Assembly (NCBI GenBank): GCA_946894095.1
Contig: OX335651.1
Span: 11,678,501-11,742,500, forward strand
DNA from: Incurvaria masculella
Taxonomy: Eukaryota; Arthropoda; Insecta; Lepidoptera; Incurvariidae
Direction of reading: 5' to 3'
DNA length: 64,000 nucleotides
The translations under genes and the position numbers were made by a program. Position 1 is the first letter of the stretch. The number at the start of each line of letters is the position of its first letter. Shown in pieces: positions 44,011-55,093 of this stretch. Below the pieces are notes generated by a model. It was given only the letters and a program-made list of their open reading frames with translations, was not told the origin of the DNA and did not search any database.

Positions 44011-44640
44011 TTTTTTTTTCGTTAGATCTAGATATATCTTGTTGGTGCTCAAATGAGATCGAGAAAAAGGAAAATTGTATTTCGCTTTATCTTTTAGTCA
44101 TTTATCACAAAAAATCAAAGATCTACAGTTCCAAGTCTTTTAAAATACATTTTAGAAAAATGTGGGAAATTCTTCCCTTATTTCTTTTGTAAAAATCGCT
44201 AAGTTGCTTCGTTGATGTGCGAAATAAGGTAAAACCAACGAACCAACAAACACACTTTTGCATTTATAATAATTACGTAGCAGGAATTTGTAGATATTTC
44301 ATAGAGAATTTCAGAGATGTAAATTTAAGGGATTTAGGTTGGAGTGGGGAGTGTTGTTATAATTATAGTTGGGTTATTACCGATCTTCAGGCGAAAAATA
44401 TTGTCGAAAATATTTTAATTTGAAATTATCACAAACCAGAGATGGTACACTCCACAAGTCTAGACTGCTAAAATAGGATTTTGAACAAATTTCCGGAGCA
44501 GCATCTTTTCGTCTTCGCAGAAGAATAGCGAGCGTCTCTAAAAATTTCATGGCGTTATTTGTGTGAAATATAATTAAACAGGCTGATTTCGTTTATCTTC
44601 GGCGAAAAAAATTATAATATTTATATAATTCTTCATTTAG
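44011..44640. other. No recognisable gene
   Basis: AT-rich; nothing assigned. Confidence 0.4.
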
Positions 44641-44885
44641 AGCCGCGGTCGGGTTCTAGATGGGTGACCGTTTCGACAGTTAAGCTAACCGTGGCTTGGA
44701 TTCTACGTAAAACTGTAGGTCCCTTTTTTTAGTTACGAGGTGTTAGAGTCAGTCCCGCCCGGGTTGGTACCATTTCATGAAATGAAACATCTGTTTTCGG
44801 AGTTTTCCACCCAGTCGTGCAATAATGAGGAAGTCCATGTTTTCTTTTATGTTTTGGGGATTACATGACATTATATATAACGATA
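44641..44885 (+). mobile_element. SINE, 5S-type, 5'-truncated
   Basis: Starts inside the 5S-like core (GGTTCTAGATGGGTGACCG), continues TACGTAAAACTGTAGGTCCC and GCCCGGGTTGGTACCATTTC, and then decays toward the tail. Confidence 0.7.
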
Positions 44886-45884
44886 ACCATTCTATTCCAT
44901 AAAAAACAATTTCAATCGTAATGAAAATTCACAGAATTTAACGACTACCATTATCTGAGCGCAAAATAATTGTGTGTTGTGAAATAAGAGGTCATAAGCA
45001 TTTCGAAACCTCGGAACACCTGTGCCGGCCGACGCCGCCGCCGCCGCACACTTCGCAGAATGCTAAATCGAATCTTTCCACTTGTTTACGAACTTGCCTC
45101 CGCTTTCGTGATGCAGTACGTGGAGAAATAATGCATGCGGCGAGTGATTGCAGTATCGCATGTCACACGACGGCGGCATAGTGCACCGAGCAACCAGTGA
45201 GCCCTCGATTGGAATTGTATTTGACGGTTTGTTACAAACATTGTTATGTTTGAGTAGGAACGTTTTTTACGTAGATGTAAAAACAATTCGTGTAAAAAAA
45301 TCTTTAGGGCTCCATGCGATGCTAACATCCACGATTTTGGGGTTATATTTATTTTATGTCATACACACCGGTAGAAAAATAAAAATAGTAACGTTTAGAC
45401 TATTATCGAGTCTAGTGTATGATCGTAAAACGGCGTAAATGTGTTTCTAATATTAAAAAAAAATATATGTTTGTAAACACATATTTACTAGGTTTTCAAG
45501 CCGGCAGCGCTTGCAAACTATGAATGATTTAGACATTTTTCTTTTTTGTGGTGCAGGATGACATATTTATCTAGTTAATACGTATGAAACATATATATAT
45601 TCAGTGTACAAAATATACTTTACAGATCAAAAACATACATTTCGTTCGCGATCTTAACTCGCATAAAACAATGAACCCTAACGCAAACTCACTCTTTTCG
45701 GAGGTCGCCATTATCGTTTGTTTAGGGATAAAAACGAATCTTTCTTCAAAATTGTTCCCGTAAGCCTCGCTTAAGTAAATGTATACTTTTGGCTGGTTAG
45801 TTCGGCGGCCAGTATGTTGGGGTGATTTTCCAGTCGCTTTTGGTATTAAGGTGGCCTTGGACAATCTATGCTTGGACAGATTTC
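44886..45884. other. No recognisable gene
   Basis: GACGCCGCCGCCGCCGC patch at about 45029. Otherwise AT-rich with motif-free frames. Confidence 0.4.
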
Positions 45885-46135
45885 TTCGATTAAGGAAGGA
45901 CCCGGGTGGCGACTACTATACTGACGGGCTAGTTCGCTTACGAACTATATCAAATGTTTATTGCATTAAATAGCATCCTGATAAGTTCTTACGTGTCTTT
46001 GCATCAGTGGTGAGCGAATTAGTGAGTAAACTGTCCAGTCGGCACTACCGTCGTTGTACATATAAGTGGCCACGCGCCCGATAAAAACGAGTTTGGGCTG
46101 CCACTCCAGTTTTTTAAACAACCGGATGGTTTTGG
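45885..46135 (+). repeat. Dispersed repeat family B, longest copy
   Basis: AAGGACCCGGGTGGCGACTA, ATATCAAATGTTTATTGCAT, AAATAGCATCCTG, CTTACGTGTCTTTGCATC, AGTGGTGAGCGAATTAGTGA and GTCGGCACTACCGTCGTTGT cover both the 5' and 3' blocks seen separately elsewhere. Confidence 0.65.
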
Positions 46136-46193
46136 CGGTGTTATTGGATATTTATCTTCCAGCTAGAGCGATAATAGCAATTGAAAAGTATGG

Positions 46194-46548
46194 AGTCGGT
46201 AGCTTAGTGGTGCGATGCCATCCGATTCGATAAGCTGGGTCAAGGACCTCTGACCGCGTTTGTGTTCTGGATGTATGACCATTTAACCGTTGAGGCTGGC
46301 TGTGGTTCGGGTTTCACTTAAAACTGTTGTTACTTTACTACTGTAGTAGGGTTAATCTCGCCCGGTTTATCGCAAACTTATCGCATTTAATAAACGATGA
46401 AAGTTGTCCGTGTTTTCCATCAGGTTCAATGTAGCCGAGCAATATAAGGAGGGTCCTGGCATAACACCTAGTACCCATGTGGTGTGTTAGGCTAATATCT
46501 GATAGTCAGTTTTGTATTAGCCATCCATTTCCAGTTACATAAACAAAC
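46194..46548 (+). mobile_element. SINE with diverged 5S-type head
   Basis: AGTCGGTAGCTTAGTGGTGC, GATAAGCTGGGTCAAGGACC, GTTCTGGATGTATGACC, TTGAGGCTGGCTGTGGTTCG, GTCCGTGTTTTCCATCAGG and ATTAGCCATCCATTTCCAGT. This represents the same diverged head subfamily as the copy at 1-121. Confidence 0.75.
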
Positions 46549-46582
46549 AATGTAATATTTGTACCGCGATTAGTACTCGGTG

Positions 46583-46809
46583 AAAAATACCGCCCAAGTG
46601 CGTGTCCGACTCGCACACGAAGGGTTCCGTACCATTGTACAATATTTAACACAAACAATCACGTTTATGTACCTATTTGTTGTTACAGCGGCAAAATAAA
46701 TACACACTCTGTGAACATTTCATGAGATACAGCCCTGTGACAGACGGACGGACGGACGGACAGCGGAGGCTTAGTAATACGGTTCCGTTGGCACCCTTTG
46801 AACCCTTAA
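46583..46809 (-). repeat. GTCC-tract repeat, near full length
   Basis: GTGCGTGTCCGACTCGCACA, GAAGGGTTCCGTACCATTGT, TTCATGAGATACAGCCCTGT, GACAGACGGACGGACGGACG and GCTTAGTAATACGGTTCCG define both ends and the tract, about 225 bp in all. Confidence 0.8.
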
Positions 46810-46904
46810 AATACTTGCAGCAAGCAAGCGAGAGAATGAATAAATAAATGATTACTGAACGACAACATAATAATGTCACCAAATGAAGTGAATCGACCGC
46901 AGCA

Positions 46905-47000
46905 AGTTGTGGTGAGGTAGGTGCGGGGCGGGAGGGCGGCGGGTGGGCGGTAGGCGGAGGCGGCGGCGCGGCATCGCACCGGGCCCGCCTCACCCATCAC
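46905..47000. other. GC-rich island
   Basis: GGGGCGGGAGGGCGGCGGGT and GGCGGAGGCGGCGGCGCGGC. Confidence 0.5.
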
Positions 47001-47703
47001 GCCCTGCACGCTGTCCAAGGAAAAATGCACGAAATCAATTCGTCGCTGCCTGTACCTGACAGGCATTTTACACGGCCCTTTGAAATACACAAACGTTGGA
47101 TGCAACGGAAAAAATGGATACAGTTAAATTATTACACCCCCTGTTAGCCCCTGATTGAATTCAGTTCTGTAAGGGCGTAAGTTAAACAACATATTATGAT
47201 TTTTAAATATAACTGCAACTGATTTTAAAATTACAATGAGATGAAAGATAAATTGATTGTTTAGCTGTATTTGAAGCACAATTTATATAAATCTGAGGCA
47301 CCCATTCTTTGTTCAAACTTTTTTATGAATGTATGCATATTCGCCTCATTTGAGCCATCGAAGCATCGGGTACTTACAGTTTTGTCTTTACATTATAGCT
47401 AGACCGTCAATCGACAAAATTAACTTCTTATTATTTATATTCGTTGTAATATTTTTTAAATAAAATAAGATATAGTTTCACTTACGCCCTAATAGAAGTG
47501 AATGCAATCAGGAACTAACACCCCCTTAAGAGAGCTTTGAAATATCAAAGGATAATGTGACGAGAATTTAAAAGAGTGTGAATGTGAGGAGAATAAGCAG
47601 AGACTGAATTTAAAAAACAACGAAAATATATGAAATGTGCCATAATAGAATGAATGAAGTGCTTCTTCAATATCAGTTACGTAGCATCCGTAATCAAAGA
47701 GGA
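47001..47703. other. No recognisable gene
   Basis: AT-rich; nothing assigned. Confidence 0.4.
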
Positions 47704-47915
47704 GTTTGACGTTTTCCACCGTTGACAATCTTCGTCAACGGCCGAAAACGTCAAACTGACAGTTCTCTGTTGACCGCCGCCGGCACGGGTGCTCGCCTGA
47801 TGATGGACCAAATGTTTGGTTCGAAACGTCGTGAAATATCATCGACACACCGTGAGTGAGCCGTTTTCCACAAACCCTAAAATTAGTGCTCACCACGGTA
47901 ATCTCAAATCATATA
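47704..47915 (+). mobile_element. Foldback family C-related element with hairpin
   Basis: A hairpin (GTTTGACGTTTTCCACCGTT at 47704 against 47734-47756, 21 of 23 positions pairing) is followed by CTGATGA, a 7-bp stem and GAAACGTCGTG, and ends CACCACGGTAATCTCAAATC. The end and the GAAACGTCG block are shared with copies at 14128 and 21264. Confidence 0.45.
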
Positions 47916-48049
47916 TTACAACCTTCATTTGTATTGTATCTAAACGTATTAGGAAAAAAATTATTTTAATACCTAGTTTAACCAAAAAAAAAACGATAAA
48001 ATAAAAAATTATCAGTAAACATCCAACGGCTTAATCGATTTTGATGAAT

Positions 48050-48200
48050 TGTTATTTTAGCTATATAAGGACCCGCTAGGTAGCGCAGTGATCGACACCA
48101 AGGTTTTTTGTTAATTTTCCGACTAACATTTTCGTTATTTCTCACACAAAAAACATGTCCATGACGAATTGACCCGAGCGGAGCCGGGCACCTCAGCTAG
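48050..48200 (+). mobile_element. Helitron-like 3' end
   Basis: GACCCGAGCGGAGCCGGGCA hairpin, then CCTCAGCTAG at 48191-48200 followed by T. Same terminus as 21741. No matching 5' end was found nearby. Confidence 0.5.
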
Positions 48201-48375
48201 TAATCACGAAAATTATAAGAATGTTATCCAGCCAAATCAAATGAACTCCATGTTTAAAGTAGGGCAAGCACGAAGACAGCGACCTCCTGAACGTTCAGAT
48301 TACGTCCTCAACGCTACAGTAACATGAATAAATCAAGAGAACATTACCGCTGCATGAACGGCGAGGCACTCGCGT

Positions 48376-48870
48376 GTGCTCAATCCCCTGAAAACACATA
48401 ACCAGGAACAAGTTTTCCATAACACGCTCTACGAACGGGCTAGCTCTGGTGTGAGCTCTGGGCGACGGGCTGGCTCTGCCGTGGCAATTGTGAAGCCGGT
48501 CGCCGCTGGGTTTCAGTGCGATAGATTTCAGTGCAAGGACCCCGAACCTGCGCACGAACTGGAGTAAGCACCGAAAGGAGCGTTAGATGTCGTAAGAGAA
48601 CGACGACGCGACGCTGCGAGCGCTCACAATATGCGGCGAGGTACACCCGATTCAGCAGAGGTGGATTCTTCAGATTTAAAAGTTTTCAAAAAGTCATACA
48701 TGGTTCCCTTTGTCCTTCGAAAAAAAAAACTTGTGAAAATAACGTCAGGCCTAGTATGCAACGAAGATGGTAACTATTACAGTAATGTTTTTCCCCAATC
48801 GGTGGCTAAGCCTGGTTTTCACGGAGTGCTCATTGATTTTAACAGACACTTAAGTGGCCTTTATTACTAA
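48376..48870 (+). other. Two unassigned open frames
   Basis: 48376-48567 ends AVAIVKPVAAGFQCDRFQCK and ..AHELE. 48631-48870 reads VFKKSYMVPFVLRKKKLVKI and further. Both look more protein-like than neighbouring frames, but I recognise neither. They may be relics of one ORF. Confidence 0.2.
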
Positions 48871-49019
48871 AGTGCTGATTATCTCGTACTGATACTGAGT
48901 ATAAGCTGCTAAGAAAGACCCTTTATATGTAGCGATTAAGCTTATCAGCAGTAGTTGAAAAAGGTCCTAAGTAAATTTTAAAAAAGCAAAGCGCACGCGT
49001 TCGTCGTTGAGTGCTCTAT

Positions 49020-49200
49020 GCTGGCTTGCGGCGGAGGCAGCTCGCAGCGGCAGCGATGATGTTGATAACCGGGATCGGGAGCGATGTGCCCGCCGCGGTG
49101 CGGAGCGCGGGGGGAGCGGGCGAGCGGGGGAGCGGGGGAACATCCCCGAGGGTCACCGAGGGTCGGAGGGTCGCAGACCTGCCACAAAGCTGCAGCGAGC
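49020..49200. other. GC-rich island
   Basis: GCGGCGGAGGCAGCTCGCAG and GGGGGGAGCGGGCGAGCGGG. Multiple frames overlap and no gene is called. Confidence 0.5.
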
Positions 49201-49642
49201 TAGGTTCGTGAACCCTTTACGGCTTCGCCGACCGACGCAGCTACTCAAATATGAACCTTGCCGCGTTACCGACACAAACGAGGGATTTCACCAAAACGTG
49301 CATTGTGTAATGTTGGACGTCTCACTTGTATAGCCCTGGCAGAGTGTCGTGGCAATACTAAACCACGCTAAGGGCCGAAAGCACGAAAGGACAAAAATCA
49401 AAATCAACGTCAACGTATGATTAAACACGTCACTTTCTATGGACAGAATGGAAGGAACACCATGAGGTTCACTAAAAGTGACGTGTTTGAACATTGAGAA
49501 AAAAGGAATACATAAACACATTCTTACAAACCTTTCAATAACAATCGGGGACTTTTTTTACAATGGACCACATATCGTTTTAGTTATAAATGTCGAATTG
49601 ATGCTTTCAATATTTAGTTTTTTGTTGTTGTTGTGTTTTGTG

Positions 49643-49848
49643 TTACTGGACATGGATGGCTAATACCACACCCACTGTGATGATATTAGCCCAACACGCC
49701 GCATTCCCGAAGGAATTAGGTGCCATGCCACCTTCCCTTTACGAGCACGGTTACATTGAACTGGATTGTAAACACGGATAATTTATCATTGCCGTTTCGA
49801 CCAACGTTACATCGTATGCAATGGTGGCAACCTAGTAGGGGGAGGAGA
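49643..49848 (-). mobile_element. SINE, tail and part of body
   Basis: GTTACTGGACATGGATGGCT, GCATTCCCGAAGGAATTAGG, ACATTGAACTGGATTGTAAA, TTGCCGTTTCGACCAACG and an internally deleted AACCTAGTAGGGGGAGG. Confidence 0.7.
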
Positions 49849-49964
49849 CTTTCAGGAGCATTCGTGAAAAAAATAACTTATCCAATTTTGAAAAAAATTG
49901 TGAATGAACACTTTCAAGAAGGTGGGTATGCGAAACTACATTGTATGGTGATTTGGTATTTACA

Positions 49965-50288
49965 TATATTATGTGATACCCGGCTTCGCTTAGAAGAAGA
50001 GTTTTTCATTTTTGAAAGTACCTAATCTACTTCCAGAACTATCTTTTTGCAAAAAAACCACGTCAATCTATTACTCCGTTGCTGTTTGAAGGTTGTTGGG
50101 TTATGTTATCGGAGTTTTGGTAAGGATCCCTAATTTTTTAAAGATAAAACATAGCCTATATCCCTCGGATAGGCTGTAGCTTTCAAACGGTGAAATAATT
50201 TTTCAAATCCGTTCAGTAGTTTCAGAGCCTATTCGGTTCAAATACACAAACAATCAAACCTTTCCTCTTTATATAATGGTATAGAAGT
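49965..50288 (-). mobile_element. Helitron-like element, 3'-truncated
   Basis: The minus strand starts CTATACTATTATATAAAGAG near 50285 and runs through GAAACTACTGAACGGATTTG and ACCGTTTGAAAGCTACAGCC to AGCGAAGCCGGGTATCAC. These resemble lepidopteran non-autonomous Helitron ends. The terminal CTRR is not preserved. Confidence 0.45.
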
Positions 50289-51359
50289 AGGCATTATGAA
50301 AATTGTATGTAATAACTGACTACATATGGATGAAGGAATGCATAATTCCGAAAACATAAGCTAATCCAACCATTGTATGCTGTTCGTGCTTGTCTAGGAA
50401 ACATCTACACCTAAAAGGATTGCATACATCGCAGTGAAAGTTCAAATGTCACAGTTTTTCCAGGGTTATGTGATTAAATCACTTTACCCTACTTCGATAA
50501 GGTGCATAAAACACGTTTAATTAAACACAGGTCATGCAATTCTGTCAGGCGAATGTGATAGCACTTTTTAAAATATTTTAGAAATTTATTAATTTGACAT
50601 ATTACAAATATCGTTCTTTGTCCCAGTTCTATAATATCTTTCGGTTACAGATTAGAAGTACATTTGTATTTTTGAATTTGAGTGTGTTAAGTGATGTTGT
50701 GCAGCATGGTTTTTGTACTGTATTTTTTCTATTTGCACAGTAAATAATTTATTCAGTCCTTCAGAAATGTTCACGTCCCCTTTTGCTACAAGGCGCCTTC
50801 AACTCACGAATCAGTTTGACTATCTGGACTCACAATCGGCTGCAAATATCAATTTTTATGTTTTTGTATGAAAAAAACGACAAGGATGCCCATGTGCTGT
50901 TGAACTCCTTATGGCATTAATTTCCGCCTTTTTGTACCGTATGGCTGCAAATAAAGTATTTTTTCATTTCATTTCATTATCATTTTCATTTCATTTCATA
51001 ACTCTCACGGGGGCTACGAAAACCATGCCGGCCGGTATGGTGCTGCTTCACACTATGTGTGACTTCACATGCCAGATTGTAATTTGTGGGAAAATACCTT
51101 GGGAGGCATTCTACACTTGACTGACCCTACAGATAAAGGACCTAGAGGATCGCTTAGTTATTTTTTTGGGACTGTTGACAGTAAATGGGTGCATTCCCTG
51201 CATATTACAAGACTTCTATCCTCCTTTACTTCAATCAACCAGTGCAATAATGTTTCTTATTCTGTCTCTGCCTCTTCTCATTCTGGCTGCAAAGCAGTAT
51301 AACCGGTTCTCCATCTATTTACAAAATGTTTATTCCATTCGAGTTTGAATAATATTTTT
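50289..51359. other. No recognisable gene
   Basis: Contains a CATTT/TTTCATT tract (50964-51000) followed by CACGGGGGCTACGAAAACCA, also seen near 42073, which may be a degraded element end. Confidence 0.35.
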
Positions 51360-51439
51360 AGAGACCTTATGGCATAAGTCGCGTGGCGTCACTTTTTTGC
51401 GCGCTCGTTGCATGGAAGTTATTTCTCCATACATTCTTC

Positions 51440-51572
51440 TCCTCCTCCATGCCTTATGGTCGCAGTGAGTGTTAGTGTTTACAGCTGCCTCCTCAAAAAC
51501 GGGTTGAACGATCAGCTCGAAACGTCGGAGAAAGTCTCCTCCCGCCGCGTGGAAAGCCGTGAGTTTTTATAA
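51440..51572 (+). mobile_element. Foldback family C, copy 3
   Basis: CAGCTGCCTCCTCAAAAACG, GGTTGAACGATCAGCTCGAA, ACGTCGGAGAAAGTCTCC and CCGCCGCGTGGAAAGCCGTG. The left arm is not clearly preserved. Confidence 0.5.
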
Positions 51573-52374
51573 AAAGTGTTATAAGAAATATCTCCATTTT
51601 ATTGATTTAATTGTTTATTGATCGTGTGTTTTTTTATTTATACATTTTCAATATGATACCATATACATCTGTTCGTATCTATGAATGTTTATCTCAATGA
51701 ATGTTGCTATCTTATGTACGTTCATCTTTCCATCACGAAATATTATCTACTACTACCATCAGCACGTCGATACATATGGGTACTGGGTATAAGGTGAACT
51801 GGTAGAAAATGCCTCGGGAAATAATTTATATCCGTGAACTATTTAGAGCGTAATAAATAAAAAAAACAATAGTGGTCTAACTGTTAAAAATATTATCAAA
51901 GGAACATAATCTGTATTTACTCCTTATTACTCTTTATGTTATCGATTATGCTTAGCAGCAATAAAACTGTGACACTGTGAGATTTATGACAAATCTATTG
52001 ATAATTAATATTAATCCTCTCATAACGCCATAAGATTACAGGTTTTTACGAAACGCATATTTATTTTTTAACCTTTTATTCGATGCGGTTACTTGCAAGT
52101 TGTTACCATTTTAAAACATACGGAGGCATCATCATTAGGTTACCACATTTGTGAGGAGGGAGATTCTACTCGGCGGTTCGGAGCTTCACGCGGTGAGCCG
52201 TTGAACTAAATGTTATGGGCTTCATTTTAAATTAAAGAAACGTTTTCTTGAAATAAAATTTTCCGTCTGCAATTCTTTCTCTCCCGATAATACAACTGTA
52301 TTATGTGTACTGTATACTGTATTATGAATGAAATAGCTCTATATGTAAGGTGCCATACGAATATCTAAAGTAAA
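51573..52374. other. No recognisable gene
   Basis: AT-rich; nothing assigned. Confidence 0.4.
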
Positions 52375-52491
52375 ACAGTTATATTCAGAGTGGGCAGACT
52401 AACTTTAATCCGCCGGACTAAACCGGATTTTGTATAGTTAGTCCGGTGCTAATCTCGTACTAAGTATTGACAGGTATCTGAATACGACTGT
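52375..52491. mobile_element. Tiny MITE family E, copy 2
   Basis: ACAGTTATATTCAGAG and inverted ATCTGAATACGACTGT. The interior ACTTTAATCCGCCGGACTAA is identical to copy 1 at 37774. Confidence 0.75.
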
Positions 52492-52758
52492 TAGTGGTTA
52501 CTCCTAATTTTACAGTTAAACAATTTACAAAATTTTAACAAATAACAGTTTTCTTTCGTGTGATATCGATGGATGGTAGTTTTTACTAAATATGATACTC
52601 TTTTATACCGTTTAGAACCAACTCTTATGCACGATGAAGTAAATTATATTGTGTTCTATTAAAAAAAACAAGCAACGACCAGTGTTTGGTTGGTTTTCTC
52701 ACAAACAAATCGTTTCATCTCACGCAACGTTGAAAGCTGAGCGTATTTAGCGACGATA

Positions 52759-52817
52759 TTGCGTAGGTCGGGGCTGCGTGACCGAATTGAGGGGTCATAC
52801 AGCCCCGACCTACGCAA
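52759..52817. repeat. Long hairpin, 18-bp perfect outer stem
   Basis: TTGCGTAGGTCGGGGCTG (52759-52776) pairs perfectly with 52800-52817. After a C/A mismatch, GTGACC pairs with GGTCAT, giving about 25 paired positions around a short loop. It is GC-richer than its surroundings and belongs to no MITE recognised here. Confidence 0.85.
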
Positions 52818-53189
52818 CTCGCTCCATCGTACAACCTATTGAGTACGAAGCGGTCGTTCGTCCCTGCGCCCTTTAGGAGTTGTCCACAGTGCCGGGGCAT
52901 TCAAACACGGCTCGATTTATTTTTATCTGTTTATCGTAAAACACCTATCTGATCAAGTATATTGATTCAAAAATAGGTTGTTAAGTGTACACCATCACTT
53001 AAATGACTCTATATTGCGGAAGGTCTTAGAGAAAAAAATAAGATTACATAAGTTTAAGTTTGAAATGATTTTTAAAGATGAATGCTACAAAGGTATTAGG
53101 AAGTAAAGAAATATACCATTACACCCCGAAATATACCTATATACTTAGCTATCTTATAGTTTCGAACCATAGTTTTTAAAACGAGGCAG
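52818..53189. other. No recognisable feature
   Basis: Nothing assigned. Confidence 0.4.
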
Positions 53190-53700
53190 CTCACACTGAA
53201 AACTGTGAGTGCAGCTGTTTACTGTTTCACTATTATTTCTGCCTACAGGATAAATATAGAATGAATAAATGAGAGAAACAGTAATCTGACTTTCTGTAGT
53301 CGCACACGCCCTGTTTACTGTTTTAGCACAGTTAAACTTCCGTCATTTATGGTAAAGTATTTCTTATTACTATTTATGTATTACGGTAAGTACATAGCTA
53401 TTAACGAGCCAAAGCAGTTAATATTAAACAGTTATTTTAATCGATTGAACAGTACCGCTTATTGAAAATAGCATGTGTGACAGATCAGTTGATTTTGAAA
53501 CAGTTATCTTAACTGATTGAACATTACGACTAACTACTAATAAGGTGTGCAACCGTCCAGTTTCAAGAGGTACATTAACAGATTGGACTTTCACTGGAAT
53601 GGTGGAATGAAAATAATTCTAAAGGTAGAAACACTTTTCAAACAGTTATGGAAACGGTAAGAGAAAACAGTTATTTCACACAGTTAAAAAAACTATTAAA
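53190..53700. repeat. Cluster of CAGTTA/AACAGTT motifs
   Basis: CAGTTA occurs seven times between about 53325 and 53690 (for example AAACAGTTATTTTAATCGAT and AACAGTTATCTTAACTGATT), with more CAGTT and CTGTTT forms before. These could be decayed tandem repeats. TAACTG also fits the Myb-site core YAAC(T/G)G. Confidence 0.4.
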
Positions 53701-53706
53701 AGCTGT

Positions 53707-53760
53707 ATGTGTTTGACAGGTGGTATCGACGGCACTTTCGATACCAACTGTCAAATGCAT
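53707..53760. repeat. Imperfect hairpin, 20 of 23 bp
   Basis: ATGTGTTTGACAGGTGGTAT.. at 53707-53729 pairs with 53738-53760 around an 8-nt loop, with three mismatches. Confidence 0.7.
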
Positions 53761-54334
53761 AGAAAATTTTTAATAGGGCTAAATTTCGTAGTAGGGCTAG
53801 AGCAGAAATAGCGTTAGTAGTAGGGCTCCAGAGTCGGGTGAATACTGCTGTGGTCTCGTGTACTGCGGACAGAGCCTTAGGGTCACCGTGCCCGACCTAT
53901 GACAACCCACTCTGTAGCGTCCTAATAGAGGACGGGCGGTCGTTTGTTCGAGCCCTTAGCTTTAAACATACAGAATTTGGAACAGTGACGTTTCAACGGC
54001 TCAGTAATGCGTTAGAGAGGTATCACGCAACATTTTATGGTTATACGTGGTAACCTATTTACATTTTGAGATGCCGAAAAAAAATGTGACGCATCAATAT
54101 CCTATCTTTTTAAATAGCAAATTCATTTAAATATCGAATTTTAAACGACGTTTCAAGCAATAAAAATCAAAGTAGTTTTTATATTATTCTGTCACCACTT
54201 TCCTCCTGTTTGTCTGGTACGATTGAGCTCAGGCAAGAACATTTGCGTGCTATGAACGACTATGAATTAAAATGCGTTTCATCTGAACTTTTAAGATTTT
54301 AACGAGACTTGAAAGTAGGGTTGGAAGGAAGGGT
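53761..54334. other. No recognisable gene
   Basis: A 71-codon frame at 53838-54053 is unrecognised. Confidence 0.4.
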
Positions 54335-54975
54335 TTGAAGGGTTCCGTACCAACGTACAACATTTTACACAATGAAATTTCATTTACTACAATTTAAACT
54401 TTTTCCAGGACAAAGAAATGCAAATAAAATTTGACAAATGTGAATTTATATTATTTTTTTCTCATCTTTAATGTATAATTTAATTTATTTTTAAAATAAT
54501 TTATTTTATTTTTTATAACTTTGACGATGTGTACACAAGACCTTACATGTGACTGTAATGTTCTTGAAATCACAGAATAAACGATTTTGATTTTTTGATT
54601 TATCTGTATGGGCGGGCCCCTTTTAATTTCAATATAAGTACTATTTGATGTTATGGCGACAATAGAAATACACACTCTCTGAAAAATTCAACTGTATTTG
54701 TGTATATTTTCATTGTTGTTCGAAATATTGTTCTACTTTTGCGTCGCGAATCCTGATGATGTCCACAGCGTGTTGGGCGAAACGTTGAGCTAAGTAAGAA
54801 AACTGAACACTGTTTATCCGCAAACGTAAAATAATATTTAAAATTTATAGGTATAGGTGTAGGTATAACGGTTCATGAGATACAGCCCTGTGACAGACCG
54901 ACGGCCGGACGGATAGCAAAGGCTTAGTAATAGGGCCCTGTTGGTACCCTTTGGGTACGAAACCGTAAAATATGG
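54335..54975 (-). repeat. GTCC-tract repeat split by other sequence
   Basis: The outer parts match the family: GGGTTCCGTACCAACGTACA at the left, and TTCATGAGATACAGCCCTGT and CCTTTGGGTACGAAACCG at the right. Two inserts interrupt it. One (about 54400-54610) ends AATAAACGATTTTGATTTTT like a LINE 3' end. The other (about 54700-54835) holds CTGATGATGTCCACAGC and CGAAACGTTGAGC. Confidence 0.55.
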
Positions 54976-55093
54976 TAGCCAGTATTTTTTCATGTAGTGG
55001 GGGCATCTTCCGACATCAACGTATAATTCCATCAATTACAATTAAATGAATTACATTTTTATGTTAACAGTCTTGAATGCAAATTGTTTATAT

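Noticed and set aside
47797..47830. Active hammerhead ribozyme
   Set aside because: The CTGATGA and GAAAC cores and a stem II are visible, but I found no convincing stem I. Kept only as a weak finding.
54755..54795. Second hammerhead (CTGATGATG..CGAAACGTT)
   Set aside because: Stem II is poor, and stems I and III could not be formed.
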